Assembly (NCBI RefSeq): GCF_905171765.1
Contig: NC_053392.1
Coordinates: forward strand, 505,096,556 to 505,160,555
Source of the DNA: Bufo bufo
Lineage: Eukaryota; Chordata; Amphibia; Anura; Bufonidae
Direction of reading: 5' to 3'
DNA: 64,000 nt
Of this stretch, positions 20,347 to 31,527 are shown one piece after another; positions within the stretch are counted from its first letter, which is position 1, and each line of letters begins with the position of its first letter. The notes beneath the pieces were generated by a model. It worked only from the letters and a program-made list of their open reading frames with translations, ran no database searches and was not told the DNA's origin. The translations under genes and the position numbers were made by a program.

Positions 20347-20891
20347 GCAGAATAGACATGTATACCGGCCTCACCCAGCCATTGTTGTACTCCAGCGCAC
20401 TTTCTCTTTGTTTTATTTTTATTTTTCCCCAATATTTTGGGGTCTACCCAAATATGAACTAAAAAAATAAAAAATAAAGTAAAAAACAAAACAAAAAACC
20501 AGTGTTGGCTACCTCCTCCTCCACCGCCACTTCCACCTACACCGCCACATCCACCGCCTCCTCAACCTCCGACTTCATATTGACCTCCTCCTCCTAGATC
20601 AAGATTATTATTTTTTATTTTTACGTATTTTATGTTATTTTAAGTCATTTCCCTATCCACATTTCTTTGCCATGCTCTTAACCACATTTTGCTGACTTTT
20701 GCAGCCCTCAAGCCCTTTCCATGACTTTTGTAGAGCCATTTTAGTACTCCAAAGTTCGGGTCCCCATTGACTTCAATGGGGTTCGGGTTTGGGGTCAATT
20801 TTGGGTGAACTTCGGGTCCCGAACTCAAACTTTTTTGCAAAGTTTGGCCGAACCAGTCGAACCCGAACATCCAGGTGTCCGCTCAACTCTA
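20347..20891 (+). other. hAT-A 3' region and right end
   Basis: A conserved 3' tail: A/T-rich stretches with AATAAA-like words (20466-20485), a CCTCCTCCTCCACCGCCAC triplet-like tract at 20513-20600 that recurs at 35350-35425 and 37130-37195, and subterminal TTCGGGT words before the terminal repeat. No coding. Confidence 0.6.
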
Positions 20892-20899
20892 CTCATGAG

Positions 20900-21354
20900 C
20901 TTTACTAAATCTTTAGTGACTGAAGTATATGTCCAAGTTCCTTACAATATCCTGGGAAGGTGTCGTAAATGACCGCAGATTGACATATGCTGCCATAAGC
21001 TCTGATTCAGATTCTTCTACCGTCTCTACCATATCACTCAAGTTCTCTTTTATACTTTCTTGCTTTAGATTTTTACAAATGTCTTTAATGTATAATTTCC
21101 ACGTATCATATATTCTGGCGAACCTTTTTCCTTTCAGTGCTGCTTCTTGCTCCAAATTTTTTCAGCATCTTTAGGGTCGGTTTTCTGGCATATGATGAAC
21201 GTCTTAGTTCATCTGCTTGGGCTATATTTGTTTGAGACAAGACTAGTGCTGCATCAGACTCTTCTACCTCAGACAGGTTCCCTTGCTCTTCAACTTCTAC
21301 TCTATCTATCTTTGCATCCTCTAACAGTGGCATGGTAATACTAGGCTCAGACAT
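20900..21354 (-). pseudogene. BEL/Pao gag N-terminus
   Basis: Minus strand from the ATG at 21354: MSEPSITMPLLEDAKIDRVE, an acidic region, DELRRSSYARKPTLKMLKK, then (frameshift near 21125-21150) KGKRFARIYDTWKLYIKDIC and DMVETVEESESELMAAYVNL. This matches the position and style of BEL gag N-termini with a PTLK motif. The frame is cut by the hAT-A target duplication at 20892-20899 and continues at 11534 on the other side. It is degraded by a frameshift and stops. Confidence 0.7.
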
Positions 21355-21392
21355 TTTACTTTAAACACTATAACAATCAATATGAATATTAA

Positions 21393-24280
21393 CCCCTTAA
21401 GGACTCTGCCCTATTTCACCTTACGGGCTTGGCCATTTTTTGCAAATCTGACCAGTGTCACTTTAAGTGCTGATAACTTTAAAACGCTTTGACTTATCCA
21501 GGCCATTCTGAAATTGTCACATATTGTACATATTGTACATTCTGAAATCGTCACATATTGTACTTCATGACTCTGGTAAAATGAAGTAAAAAAAATATTT
21601 TTTATTTATAAAAAAATACCAAATTTACCAAAATTTGTTAAAATAATTGCAAATTTCCAAGTTTCAAATTCTCTACTTCTATAATACATAGTAATACCTC
21701 CAAAAATAGTTATTACTTTACATTCCCCATATGTCTATTTCATGTTTGGATCATTTTGGGAATGATATTTTATTTTTTGGGGATGTTACATGGCTTAGAA
21801 GTTTAGAAGCAAATCTTGAAATTTTTCAGAAATTTTCAAAAACCCAATTTTTAGGGACCAGTTCAGGTCTGAAGTCACTTTGCAAGGCTTACATAATAGA
21901 AACCACTCAAAAATGACCCCATTCTAAAAACTACCCCCCTCAAGGTATTCAAAACTGATTTTATAAACGTAGTTAACCCTTTAGGTGTTCCACAAGAATT
22001 AATGGAAAATAGAGATACAATTTCCAAATTTCACTTTTTTGCCAGATTTTCCATTTTAATAATTTTTTTATAGTTACAAAGCAAGGATTAACAGCCAAAC
22101 CAAACTCAAAATTTATGGCACTGATTCTGTAGTTTACAGAAACACCCCATATGTGGTCGTAAACTACTGTACTGGCACACGGCAGGGCGCAGAAGGAAAG
22201 GAATGCCATACGGTTTTTGGAAGGCAGATTTTGCTGGACTGTTTTTTTTGACACCATGTCCCATTTGAAGCCCCCTGATGCACCCCTAGAGTAGAAACTC
22301 CATAAGAGTGACCCCATCTAAGAAACTACACCCCTCAAGGTATTCAAAACAGATTTTACAAACATCGTTAACCCTTTAGGTGTTCCACAAGAGTTATTGG
22401 CAAATGGAGATGAAATTTCCGAATTTGAATTTTTTGGCAACTTTTCCATTTTTACCAGTAACAAAGCAGGGGTTAACAGCCAAACAAAACTCAATATTTA
22501 TGGCCCTGATTCTGTAGTTTACAGAAACACCCCATATGTGGTCGTAAACAGCTGTACGGGCACACGGCAGGGCGCAGAAGGAAAGGAATGCCATACGGTT
22601 TTTGTAAGGTAGATTTTGCTGGATTGGTTTTTTTGACACCATGTCCCATTTGAAGCCCCCCTGATGCACCCCTAGAGTGAAACTCCAAAAAGGTGGCCCC
22701 ATTTTAGAAACTACGGGATAGGGTGGCAGTATTGGTAGTACTAGTTTAGGGTACATATGATTTTTGGTTGCTCTATATTACACAGCAAGATAACAAGAAA
22801 TAGCTGTTTTGGCACCGTTTTTATGTTTTGTTATTTACAACATTTATCTGACAGGTTAGATCATGTGATATTTTTATAGACCAGGTTGTCACGGATGCGG
22901 AGATGCCTAATATGTATACTTTTTTTTTTATTTATGTAAGTTTTACACAATGATTTCATTTTTGAATAAAAAAAAATCATGTTTTAGTGTTTCCATAGTC
23001 TGAGAGCCATAATTTTTACAGTTTTTGGGCGATTACCTTGGATAGGGTATGATTTTTGCGGGATGAGATGACGGTTCTATTGTCACTATTTTGAGGTGCG
23101 TGTGACATTTTGAACGCTTGCTCTTACACTTTTTGTGATATAAGGTGACAAAAAATGGTTTATTTAGCACAGTTTTTATTTTTTACGGTGTTCATCTGAG
23201 GGGTTAGGTCATGTGATATTTTTATAGAGCCGGTCGATACGAACGCGGCGATACCAAATATGTATACTTTTTTTTATTTATGTAAGTTTTACACAATAAC
23301 AGCTTTTTTAAAACAAAAAAAATCATGTTTTAGTGTCTCCATATTCTGAGCTATAGTTTTTTTTTTTTTGGGCGATTGTCTCAGGTAGGGGCTCATTTTT
23401 TGCGGGATGAAGTGACGGTTAGATTGGTACTTTTTTGGTGGACAAACGCATTTTTGATCGCTTGCTGTTGTACTTTTTGTGGTGTCAGGTGACAAAAATA
23501 TGGTTTATTTAACACAGTTTTTATTTTTTATTTTTTACGGTGTTCATTTGAGGGGTTAGGTCATGTGATATGTTTATAGAGCCGGTCGATATGGACGCGG
23601 CAATACCTAATATGTATACTTTCCCCCCCCCCCTATTTTTTACCAATTTTTTGTAACTTTATTTGGGGAAAATTACGTTTTGGTTTATTTTTACTTGAAA
23701 CATTTAATTTTTGGGGGGGAAAACTTTATTTTTTCAACTTTTTTTTCACTTTATTTTTTGTCCCACTTTGGGACTTGAACTTTTGGGGGTCTAATCCTTT
23801 ACAATGCATTCTAATACTTCTGTATTGGAATGCATTGGCTGTATGAGTAATACTGTGTGTATTACTCATACAGCTTCCGGCCTGTGAGATCCAGGGGGCT
23901 GGATTTCACAGGCTCGTCACCGGAAGGCAGCGCGATGCCTTCCTTAGGCATCGCGCTGCCTTCCATGCCATCGGGTCCCCCTACAGCCGCATAGGGACCC
24001 GATGGCACCGCCCGCCTACGCCGCAAACTGCAGGTAAAAGCCGCAAACCGCAGGTCTGAATTGACCTGCGGTTTGCGGCGAATGCCGATACGGGGGGGTC
24101 ACATGACCCCCTCCGGCGTTGTGACAGGATGCCCGCTGAATGATTTCAGCGGGCATCCCGTCACAATTAACCCCCGCCGCGCCGACTATCTACTTTTAAA
24201 CTTAGGACGTACAGGTAGGTCCTGAGTCCTTAAGGACTCGGGAAGCAGGGCGTACCGGTACGCCCTAAGTCCCTAAGGGG
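21393..24280. mobile_element. Large TTAA element, non-autonomous (2.9 kb)
   Basis: The ends CCCCTTAAGGACT and AGTCCCTAAGGGG are inverted repeats between TTAA at 21389-21392 and 24281-24284. The body contains two direct copies of an approximately 310-bp block (about 22070-22320 and 22380-22700, with AGAAACACCCCATATGTGGT). It also has repeated GGTGTTCATCTGAGGGGTTA blocks (22830-23600) and a GC-rich hairpin region at 23870-24190. It has no intact transposase. It is related to the element at 57748-61238 and shares its body with the flanks of the piggyBac gene at 49.5-53.9 kb, which suggests piggyBac mobilisation. Confidence 0.75.
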
Positions 24281-24284
24281 TTAA

Positions 24285-24506
24285 AGGACCTTTCACTTTA
24301 AATGCAATATTGACAAATGCAGAAATAAATGACTTTCACTTTAAATACTTTAGCGTCCATATACTACAAATCTGTCCTTTTTATTACTTTAAAGTCTTTT
24401 ATTCCTGAACACGAAAATGTCTCTTTATGCCAAAGCCTATATGCAATGATAAGTAATAAAAGGAAAGCTCTGACCTTATTCTGAAGAGCAGGAATAAATG
24501 CAAGTC
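24285..24506 (-). other. Probable BEL leader remnant
   Basis: AT-rich sequence with repeated TTTCACTTTAAA words (24291, 24334), lying between two TTAA insertions and upstream of the gag start. Probably part of the BEL 5' leader. No coding. Confidence 0.3.
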
Positions 24507-24510
24507 TTAA

Positions 24511-25300
24511 AGGGCTTGTGTCAGCCCACTATTTTTTTTTATTTTTTTTTTGCTTAATAATAACCCCTACACTGCGATTTTTCCATACATAAGTAAAATA
24601 AGAATTTTGGTTCAGTAGAATTTGCTAAAACCCTATTTTTATAATATGTAAATTACCTTGCTACCAGCAAGTAGGGCGGCTACTTGCTGGTAGCAGCCGC
24701 ATTCTCCGATGGTAATGACGCCCCCTCTGCTTGTTGATTGACAGGGCCAGCGGAAGGGATCTTTCTCCGCTGGCCCTGCCTGTTTTCATTCAATATCTGG
24801 CGCCTGCGCCGCGGCCGTACCTATCTTCAATCGGCGCAGGCACACTGAGAGGCGGCCACTCACTCGGCCGCTTCATCCTCAATGCGCCTGCGCCGGGTGT
24901 AGATGTGACGTCATCGGCGCAGGCGCATTGAGGATGAAGCGGCCGAGTGAGTGGCCACCTCTCAGTGCGCCTGCGCCGATTGAAGATAGGTACGGCCGCG
25001 GCGCAGGCGCCAGATATTGAATGAAAACAGGCAGGGCCAGCGGAGAAAGATCCCTTCCGCTGGCCCTGTCAATCAACAAGCAGAGGGGGCGTCATTACCA
25101 TCGGAGGATGCGGCTGCTACCAGCAAGTAGCCGCCCTACTTGCTGGTAGCAAGGTAATTTACATTTTATAAAAATAGGGTTTTAGCAAATTCTACTGAAC
25201 CAAAATTCTTATTTTACTTATGTATGGATAAATCGCAGTGTAGGGGTTATTATTAAGCAAAAAAAAAAAAAAAACGGTTTAGTGGGCTGACAGAAGCCCT
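24511..25300. mobile_element. Near-perfect 790-bp palindromic TTAA MITE
   Basis: The ends AGGGCTTGTGTCAGCCCACT and AGTGGGCTGACAGAAGCCCT are inverted, between TTAA at 24507-24510 and 25301-25304. The two arms of nearly 395 bp are almost identical in inverse: both strands encode the same 50-plus-residue frame from MLIDRASGRDLSP. The centre near 24905 is GC-rich with GCGCCTGCGCCG words. The long near-perfect arms imply a young insertion with strong cruciform or hairpin potential. It has no real coding capacity. Confidence 0.9.
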
Positions 25301-25304
25301 TTAA

Positions 25305-26192
25305 AAGAGACAAGATATGATGCGATGCTCTGACCTGACTTGTGATGTTTTGTGATGACTTGCGACGATCTGTGATGACTTGCAATGCGCTGGCTTGGAT
25401 ACGCTGCTGCAGACCTTGGGCCTAGTGGCGGGAAACTAGCTGGCTGCAGTACGTGGCCTCTTCGTGGATAGCGGTGCGGGCACTCTAACCCTGGACTTTG
25501 GCCTCCCACCATGCGTCTCTTTCTCTCTCTAGGGATCGCAGGAGGGTTGGCGCTATTTCTCTGACTATTTTGCCTTTGCCGTTATGCCACTTTAAGAGTC
25601 GGCTGCAGTTTGACTAATGCACACGTTCTATGGCCTCTAGGGTAGGTCCGCTGAGGTGTGTTTGCTTGGTCACTCAGGGATCAGTTGCTGCGAAGCGGTA
25701 TATGCTGGCACTCCGCTGCTTTAATGCGCTCTTTTTTGTGCAAGTTGTGGAGCGCTATCACTTCGCCCTCTGAGGGTAATAGTTCCACTGTGACAGGCAC
25801 AGCACTATGAAGTGCCTTTTGCGCTGTGGCATTAGAAGAATTTTGATATCTCTGACTTTTAGTCTAACCAGACTGTCTATTACTCTGTAATTCCTCTAGC
25901 ACCGTTCTATGGAAACAGTAGGTTTAAAGAGCACACCAATTGCTTGAAATAACTTCTTTATTAACTTCAACTTTTCTTCATATATAACACTGCCGCCTCC
26001 GCAGCAGATAGTCCATGTACATAACTCGTGTTGAAAAGATATCACAAAATTGCGGTATGATTAAGATGGTGGTTCAACTGTTCAATCTTGTCATTCAGCA
26101 TAAAATGGTGGATATATTTCTCTCTTGAGTATCTGTACTCTCACTTTAAGTTATTTAAGCACTTTATGAACTCTCTGAGATCTAACTAATAG
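25305..26192 (-). other. Probable BEL LTR or leader
   Basis: No gene is seen. Repeated GTGATGACTTGCRA words occur at 25340-25390. The segment lies upstream (minus-strand sense) of the BEL gag start and continues past the solo LTR at 26198-27352, so it is inferred to belong to the BEL 5' region. A polyadenylation-like TTTATTAA (26? inverse) near 25955 fits an LTR but is weak. Confidence 0.3.
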
Positions 26193-26197
26193 TTCAC

Positions 26198-27352
26198 TGT
26201 CACGACCATGGTCATGGTCGTGACTCCTGATCCGCATGCAGTTGCCTGCGGTTTGGTTTTTGTCAATCACATTGTGAGGGCGGCTGGATTGTTGCCTCAC
26301 ATGTGGTTGCCGCTGGCAACATGTTTGTACTTGGCAGTATAGCAGCCTGAGCTGTTGCTAGGCAGCTTGCTGCAATTTGCATGTGGTTGCTCCTGGCAAC
26401 CTGTCTTTGTAGGTGTGCCTTTTTATATGTTTGGTGTGCACGAGGTTTGGGTGTGTGCACTGTGACATTTTCCCTTCACTTGTGGCTGCCCGAGGCAACA
26501 TGCTGTATTGTGTACATGTGGTGGCAGTGTCTCGGCCTTCTGGCTGACTCCCAGGACGCGATTGCCACGCATGTCATTGCCTGCGGTAACAGCTGCAGTG
26601 TGATAAGTGTTTGTACACTTCCCCTGTATGTGGCTGTTTTCCCCTGTATGTGGCTGTTTTCCCTGGTGTAGGAAGGGTTAACTCCCTTCTGTGTGTGTGA
26701 ACACTGGGTGTATCTGTGTGGGTGTGGCTACATGGGCTATTTAGCCTCTGCTGAGAGCAGTAGTCAGAGGGGTACTTCAGCCATGGTCTGCTGGAGTCAT
26801 CCTCCTACTTTATACCATCTGCCAGTGAGGGCCACCCTTGTGGTCATAGATGTTTATACGTTAAGTTGATGTTGTATTCCTTTTGTTATTTAATGCAGCT
26901 ATGGATCTGGGTTCCTGTCTGTATGTGTGTTGGCTGTGTCCATTTAAGTATGGTGTGGACATCATCGTGTCAGCACAGGGATCCAGTCAGCAAGGCTGTG
27001 GCAGGTAGGTGGAACTAGTGCAGTTCACCTGCCATATCCATAGGTCTGTTTTTGGTACCCCTTTTCCTTGCAGCTTGGCCAGTGAGACTCCTGTTCCTCC
27101 GTGCCTAGGAGGAACAGGTCGTCTTACCCTGCTCCTTGTTCCAGGGCAATCCTGAGGGCTAGCAGGGATTATTAGGTTCCGGTGTATGAGCCCTCCCACC
27201 ATCAGGGTTGGCTCATATGGTTAGGAGTCATGGTCAGATTAGGGACGCGATATGAGGTGACCTGCTCCCTAATTCTGTCGTCCTGGCCGACCAGCCACTT
27301 ACATCTTCTGGCATCGCACGGCTGAGGGTTTTCCCCATCCTCAGCCGTGACA
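26198..27352 (+). mobile_element. Solo LTR, 1155 bp
   Basis: It begins TGTCACGACC and ends CAGCCGTGACA, with a perfect 5-bp duplication TTCAC at 26193-26197 and 27353-27357. It contains a CTATTTAGCC TATA-like box near 26738 followed by CTCTGCTGAGAGCAG. There is no internal coding. The TG...CA ends and 5-bp duplication fit a Ty3/Gypsy-type solo LTR. The orientation follows the TATA-like box. Confidence 0.85.
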
Positions 27353-27357
27353 TTCAC

Positions 27358-27781
27358 TTACTGAATTTGGTTGCAATTTGCAGTACTGTATGCAATTAGC
27401 AGTAACTAATTGCAGATTGGTTGAGTATGATCTGGTATGGTTGCAATTTGGATTGCAATATGGAATTTGAATTTGGATTGTGAACTTTGTAGTTTACAAT
27501 TGGTGGAACTATTTTGCCTCTCTGCTTCCATAAAACACAGCTCTTAGTGGAGTAAATGTCTGTTCAGCTTCTCTACTCTGGTAAATAATTCTAGCAGCTC
27601 CTGCTAGGGGAATTTCCCACACAGGCTGTGTGTGAGGCTGGCTGTGATTGGTCAAAACTCCTGCTGTGTGTGAGGCTGGCTGTGATTGGTCAAAACTGCT
27701 GCCCAGCAACAACAGTTTAACTCTATGCTTTCTGTTGTTTCTGCTGTGTCATTGAGCTTACCCTACATTATATAATAAATA
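27358..27781. other. Non-coding, with a 35-bp tandem duplication
   Basis: From 27624 to 27700 the unit GCTGTGTGTGAGGCTGGCTG followed by TGATTGGTCAAAACT occurs twice in tandem, each with a CCAAT-box inverse (ATTGG). The surroundings contain TTGCAATTTG words. Possibly part of the BEL LTR enhancer. No gene. Confidence 0.4.
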
Positions 27782-27785
27782 TTAA

Positions 27786-28153
27786 AGGGAACCTGTCACC
27801 GGGATTTTGGGTATAGAGCTGAGGACATGGGTTGCTAGATGGCCGCTAGCACATCCGCAATATCCAGTCCCCATAGCTCTGTGTGCTTTTATTGTGTATA
27901 AAAACCGATTTAATACATATGCAAATTCACCTGAGATGAGTCAGAGCTTGAAAATATGACTCTTTTCTGGTCACACAAGTAAGATAGGACTCTTTTATGT
28001 TAATTTGCATATGTATCAAATCCTTTTTTTTTTTTTCCACAATAAAAGCACACAGAGCTATGGGGACTGGGTATTGCGGATGTGCTAGTGGAGTGGCAAT
28101 CTAGCAACCCATGTCCTTAGCTCTATACCCAAAATCCCGGTGACAGGTTCCCT
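27786..28153. mobile_element. Palindromic TTAA MITE, 368 bp
   Basis: AGGGAACCTGTCACCGGGAT at the left and its inverse ATCCCGGTGACAGGTTCCCT at the right, between TTAA at 27782-27785 and 28154-28157. The arms (GGACATGGGTTGCTAG, CACAGAGCTATGGGGACT) are inverted throughout. It is of the same family as the fragment at 95-453. Confidence 0.9.
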
Positions 28154-29024
28154 TTAAAGGCATGTTATCTTTTCTGCTTCTGTGAACACAATATATAACA
28201 GTTATATGACATCCAAACATGAAGTCACTGTAAATAACTCTGCTTCTGTCTTTAACACACCAATTTAGTAACTGTATTAAGGTTATTGGCAGGTATAGCT
28301 GTATAAACATATTAGCAACCTAGGACAGGTCTGAGCTGGCCAACTACAGGACAAACGCTATTGGAACAACTAATTGCAACTGGTGTGATATACCAGTTGC
28401 CCCCCCAAAAAATTGATTGAGGCAGGGGTGTGATATACCTATAATATACTTTCTATATAGTGCATTTGTATTCTGCAGCAGTTGTGTGCTGTTCTGCTGA
28501 GATACCGCAGCTATACAGAGGGAAAAACTTTATTGGAACAACTAATTGCAACTAGTGTGATATTCCAGTTGCCCCTCAAAAAAACTGATTGAGTCAGGGG
28601 TATAATATACCTCTAATATAATTTCTATATAGTGCATTTGTATTATGCAGCAGTTGTGTACGGTTCTGCTCAGATACCGCAGCTATACAGAGGGACAAAC
28701 TCTGTTGGAACAACTAATTGCAACTGGTGTGATATACCAGTTTCCCCCCAAAAAAACTGATCGAGGCAGGGGTCTGATATACCTATAATTGAATTTCTAT
28801 ATAGTGCATTTGTATTGTGCAGCAGTTGTGTGCAGTTCTGATGCGATACCGCAGCCAGGGCTGGTGCAAGGATTTTTGCCGCCCTAGGCAAGATAAAAAT
28901 TGCCGCGGCCCCCCCCCCCTTATCTGATGATCTGCCCATATCATGACATCACATATGTTCCACCCCTTTCTCAGCTTTTAAATTAAAAGAAATGCTATGT
29001 TTCCCTTACGGTTAATCCAGCTTC

Positions 29025-29275
29025 TTGTAGCTGTCTCTTTTTGCGGAACGGAATTGCGGACCCATACATTTCTATGGGGCCGCACGACGCGCGGCCCCGA
29101 TCCGCAATTCCAATCCTGAAAAAAATAGAACATGTCCTATTCTTGTCCACAATAGCGGACACGAATAGGCATATTCTCTTAGTGCCGGCAATGTGCGGTC
29201 CGCAAATTGCCGCTGTCCGTGTTTTGTGGATCCGCAAAACACACACGGATGTGTGAATGGACCCTAAATGTGAGG
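29025..29275. repeat. Interspersed repeat, CATGCACACGAC-like family
   Basis: It carries TTTTTGCGGAACGGAATTGC, CATTTCTATGGGGCCGCA and the end CACACGGATGTGTGAATGG. It is related to copies at 3240, 7005 and 7448. The overlapping open frames on both strands are not genes. Confidence 0.5.
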
Positions 29276-29410
29276 TAAATTAGTTTCCAATGTAGTATTA
29301 ATAACTAAACAATTAAATAATAAACATATTGCATTGTCTACTTACCACCAGGACAATAAGATGATCTGGTCTCTGGCTGCAGTCTGGATCTTGGTCTGGC
29401 TCTGGGGACT

Positions 29411-30797
29411 CCCTTGTCACTCTCTTCTCCCCCCTCCCTTGTCACTCTCTTCTCCCCCCCTCCCTTGTCACTCTCTCCTCCCCCCCTCCCTCGTCACTCT
29501 CATTTCCCCCCCTCCCTTGTCACTCTCATTCTACCCCCCCTCCTTTGTCACTCTTATTCTACCCCCCCTCCCTTGTCACTCTCATTCTACCCCCCCTCCC
29601 TTGTCACTCTCATTCTACCCCCCCTCCCTTGTCACTCTCATTCTACCCCCCCTCCCTTGTCACTCTCATTCTACCCCCCCTCCCTTGTCACTCTCATTTT
29701 ACCCCCCCCCCTTGTCACTCTCATTCTACCCCCCCCCTTGTCACTCTCATTCTACCCCCCTTGTCACTTTCATTTAACCCCCCTTGTCACTCTCATTTTA
29801 CCCCCCCCCTTTGTCACTCTCATTTTACACCCCCCCTTGTCACTCTCATTTTACACCCCCCCTTGTCACTCTCATTTTACACCCCCCCTTGTCACTCTCA
29901 TTTTACACCCCCCTTTGTCACTCTCATTTTACACCCCCCTTTGTCACTCTCATTTTACACCCCCCTTTGTCACTCTCATTTTACCCCCCCTTGTCACTCT
30001 CATTTTACACCCCCCCTTGTCACTCTCATTTTACACCCCCCCTTGTCACTCATTTTACCCCCCCTTGTTACTCTCATTTTACCCCCCCTTGTCACTCTCA
30101 TTTTACCCCCCCTTGTCACTCTCATTTTACCCCCCCTTGTCACTCTCATTTTACACCCCCCTTGTCACTCTCATTTTACACCCCCCTTGTCACTCTCATT
30201 TTACACCCCCCTTGTCACTCTCATTTTACACCCCCCTTGTCACTCTCATTTTACCCCCCCCTTGTCACTCTCATTTTATACCCCCCGTCACGCTCATTTT
30301 ACACCCCCCCTTGTCACTCTCATTTTACACCCCTCTCCCTTGTCACTCTCATTTTACACCCCCCCTTGTCACTCTCATTTTACACTCCCCCCTCCTTTGT
30401 CACTCTCATTTTACACTCCCCCCTCCTTTGTCACTCTCATTTTACCCCCCCTTGTCACTCTCATTTTACACCCCCCCTTGTCACTCTCATTTTACACCCC
30501 CCCTTGTCACTCTCATTTTACACCCCCCCTTGTCACTCTCATGTTACCCCCCCTTGTCACTCTCATTTTACACCCCCCCCTTGTCACTCTCATTTTACCC
30601 CCCCTTGTCACTCTCATTTTACACCCCCCCTTGTCACTCTCATTTTACACCCCCCCCTTGTCACTCTCATTTTACACCCCCCCTTGTCACTCTCATTTTA
30701 CCTCCCTTGTCACTCTCATTTTACACCCCCCCTTATCACTCTCATTTTACACCCCCCCTTGTCACTCTCATTTTACCCCCCCCCCCCCTTGTCACCT
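29411..30797. repeat. C-rich minisatellite, 25-26 bp unit
   Basis: More than 50 copies of CTTGTCACTCTCATTTTACA plus a run of 5-9 C. The unit length varies in the C run, so all three plus frames stay open (up to 538 residues), because no frame of the unit contains a stop. The minus strand has 5-9 G every 25 bases. The first units differ (TTCTCCCC, then ATTCTACCCC), with later ones homogenised to ATTTTACACCCC. Confidence 0.95.
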
Positions 30798-30803
30798 CTA
30801 GTG

Positions 30804-30971
30804 TAGCGTGGCCGAGCTTTGTTCGGTCCGCGGTACAGGAGCATTTGTTTCCTGTACCCGGCCGGACTGAAAGGAAGTGCACACTAAGTGAGCACTTCCT
30901 GTCAGTCCGGCCGGGTACAGGAAACGAATGCTCCTGTACCGTGGACCGAACAGAGCTCGGCCATGCTACAT
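30804..30971. repeat. Long hairpin next to the C-rich array
   Basis: GTAGCGTGGCCGAGC, TTCGGTCCGCGGTACAGGAG, TTTCCTGTACCCGGCCGGACT and AGGAAGTGC on the left are repeated as inverses on the right with few mismatches, around a loop near 30885. Each arm is about 75-80 bp. Probably a MITE or an internal palindrome of the host element. Confidence 0.8.
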
Positions 30972-31527
30972 TAACAACAGCAGTAGCAAAGAGCAGACAC
31001 AGTAGGCGCAGGCAGGCTGCGCAGCACTGAGCCGGCGCTCGGCGGCCGGAGATTCTTTAGAGCGGCAAGCGCTCAGGAGGCGCAGCATGAGGGGCGCCGC
31101 TGGCCGGCCGCCCGAACTTATATAACCAACTTTTTTTTTTTTTCTTTACACCGCAAAAGGGCGCCCCCTGCCAAATGGCGCCCTAGGCGACTGCCTAAGT
31201 CGCCTTACTAGTGGCGCCAGCCCTGACCGCAGCTATACAGAGACAAAGACTATTGGAACAACTACAGTAATTGCAACTGGTGTGATATACCAGTTGCCTC
31301 CCCAAAAAAACTGATTGAGGCAAGTGTGTGCATTTGTATTGTGCAGCAGTTGTGTGCGGTTCTGGTGAGATACCGCAGCTATACAGAGGGACAAACGCTA
31401 TTGGAACAACTAATTGCAACTGGTGTGATATACATGTTGCTCCATATAATTATTAAGGGGTTCTATATACCTGCTTCCACAAATACTGCTCTTCTAAAGG
31501 GACTTTGTCAAAGGGTCATTTTGAAAA

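Larger units (their letters stand above)
11543..20891 (+). mobile_element. hAT element A, non-autonomous, 9.35 kb
   Basis: The terminal inverted repeats are TAGGGTTGAGCG on the left and CGCTCAACTCTA on the right. The 8-bp target duplication is CTCGTGAG (11535-11542) and CTCATGAG (20892-20899), one mismatch. Both subterminal regions are packed with GAACCCGAAC / GTTCGGGTTCG words, as is usual for hAT elements. From the left it holds a promoter, a long leader of 100-bp tandem repeats, a broken transposase N-terminus, an antisense 18S rRNA fragment and a transposase C-terminus. It is inserted in a BEL gag gene and is itself interrupted at 13344-16123. The transposase core is deleted, so the copy cannot move itself. 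Confidence 0.9.
28856..31225. mobile_element. Non-autonomous hAT element, 2370 bp
   Basis: The ends CAGGGCTGGTGCAAGG and GGCGCCAGCCCTG (CAGGGCTGG inverted), with a perfect 8-bp target duplication ACCGCAGC at 28848-28855 and 31226-31233. Subterminal GCCGCCCTAGGC / GCCCTAGGCGAC words are inverted too. Inside are a short interspersed repeat, a 1.4-kb C-rich minisatellite and a hairpin. There is no transposase. It is inserted in the 172-bp satellite. Confidence 0.9.
28340..31440 (+). repeat. 172-bp leader satellite of hAT lineage D (interrupted)
   Basis: Units contain GGAACAACTAATTGCAACTG, GTGTGATATACCAGTTGCC and GATACCGCAGCTATACAGAG. Unit starts at 28361, 28533 and 28705 are 172 bp apart. After the 2370-bp insertion the next are at 31253 and 31401. 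The array is followed by a transposase N-terminus (31528 on), the same arrangement as the hAT-A leader. Confidence 0.85.

Noticed and set aside
24731..25079. Two identical 66-residue frames on opposite strands
   Set aside because: They are the two arms of the palindromic MITE, not genes.
29414..31030. A 538-residue open frame and two more of 340-418 residues in the other plus frames
   Set aside because: They translate the C-rich minisatellite (repeats of LVTLILHPP and shifts). The unit has no stop in any frame, so openness carries no coding signal.
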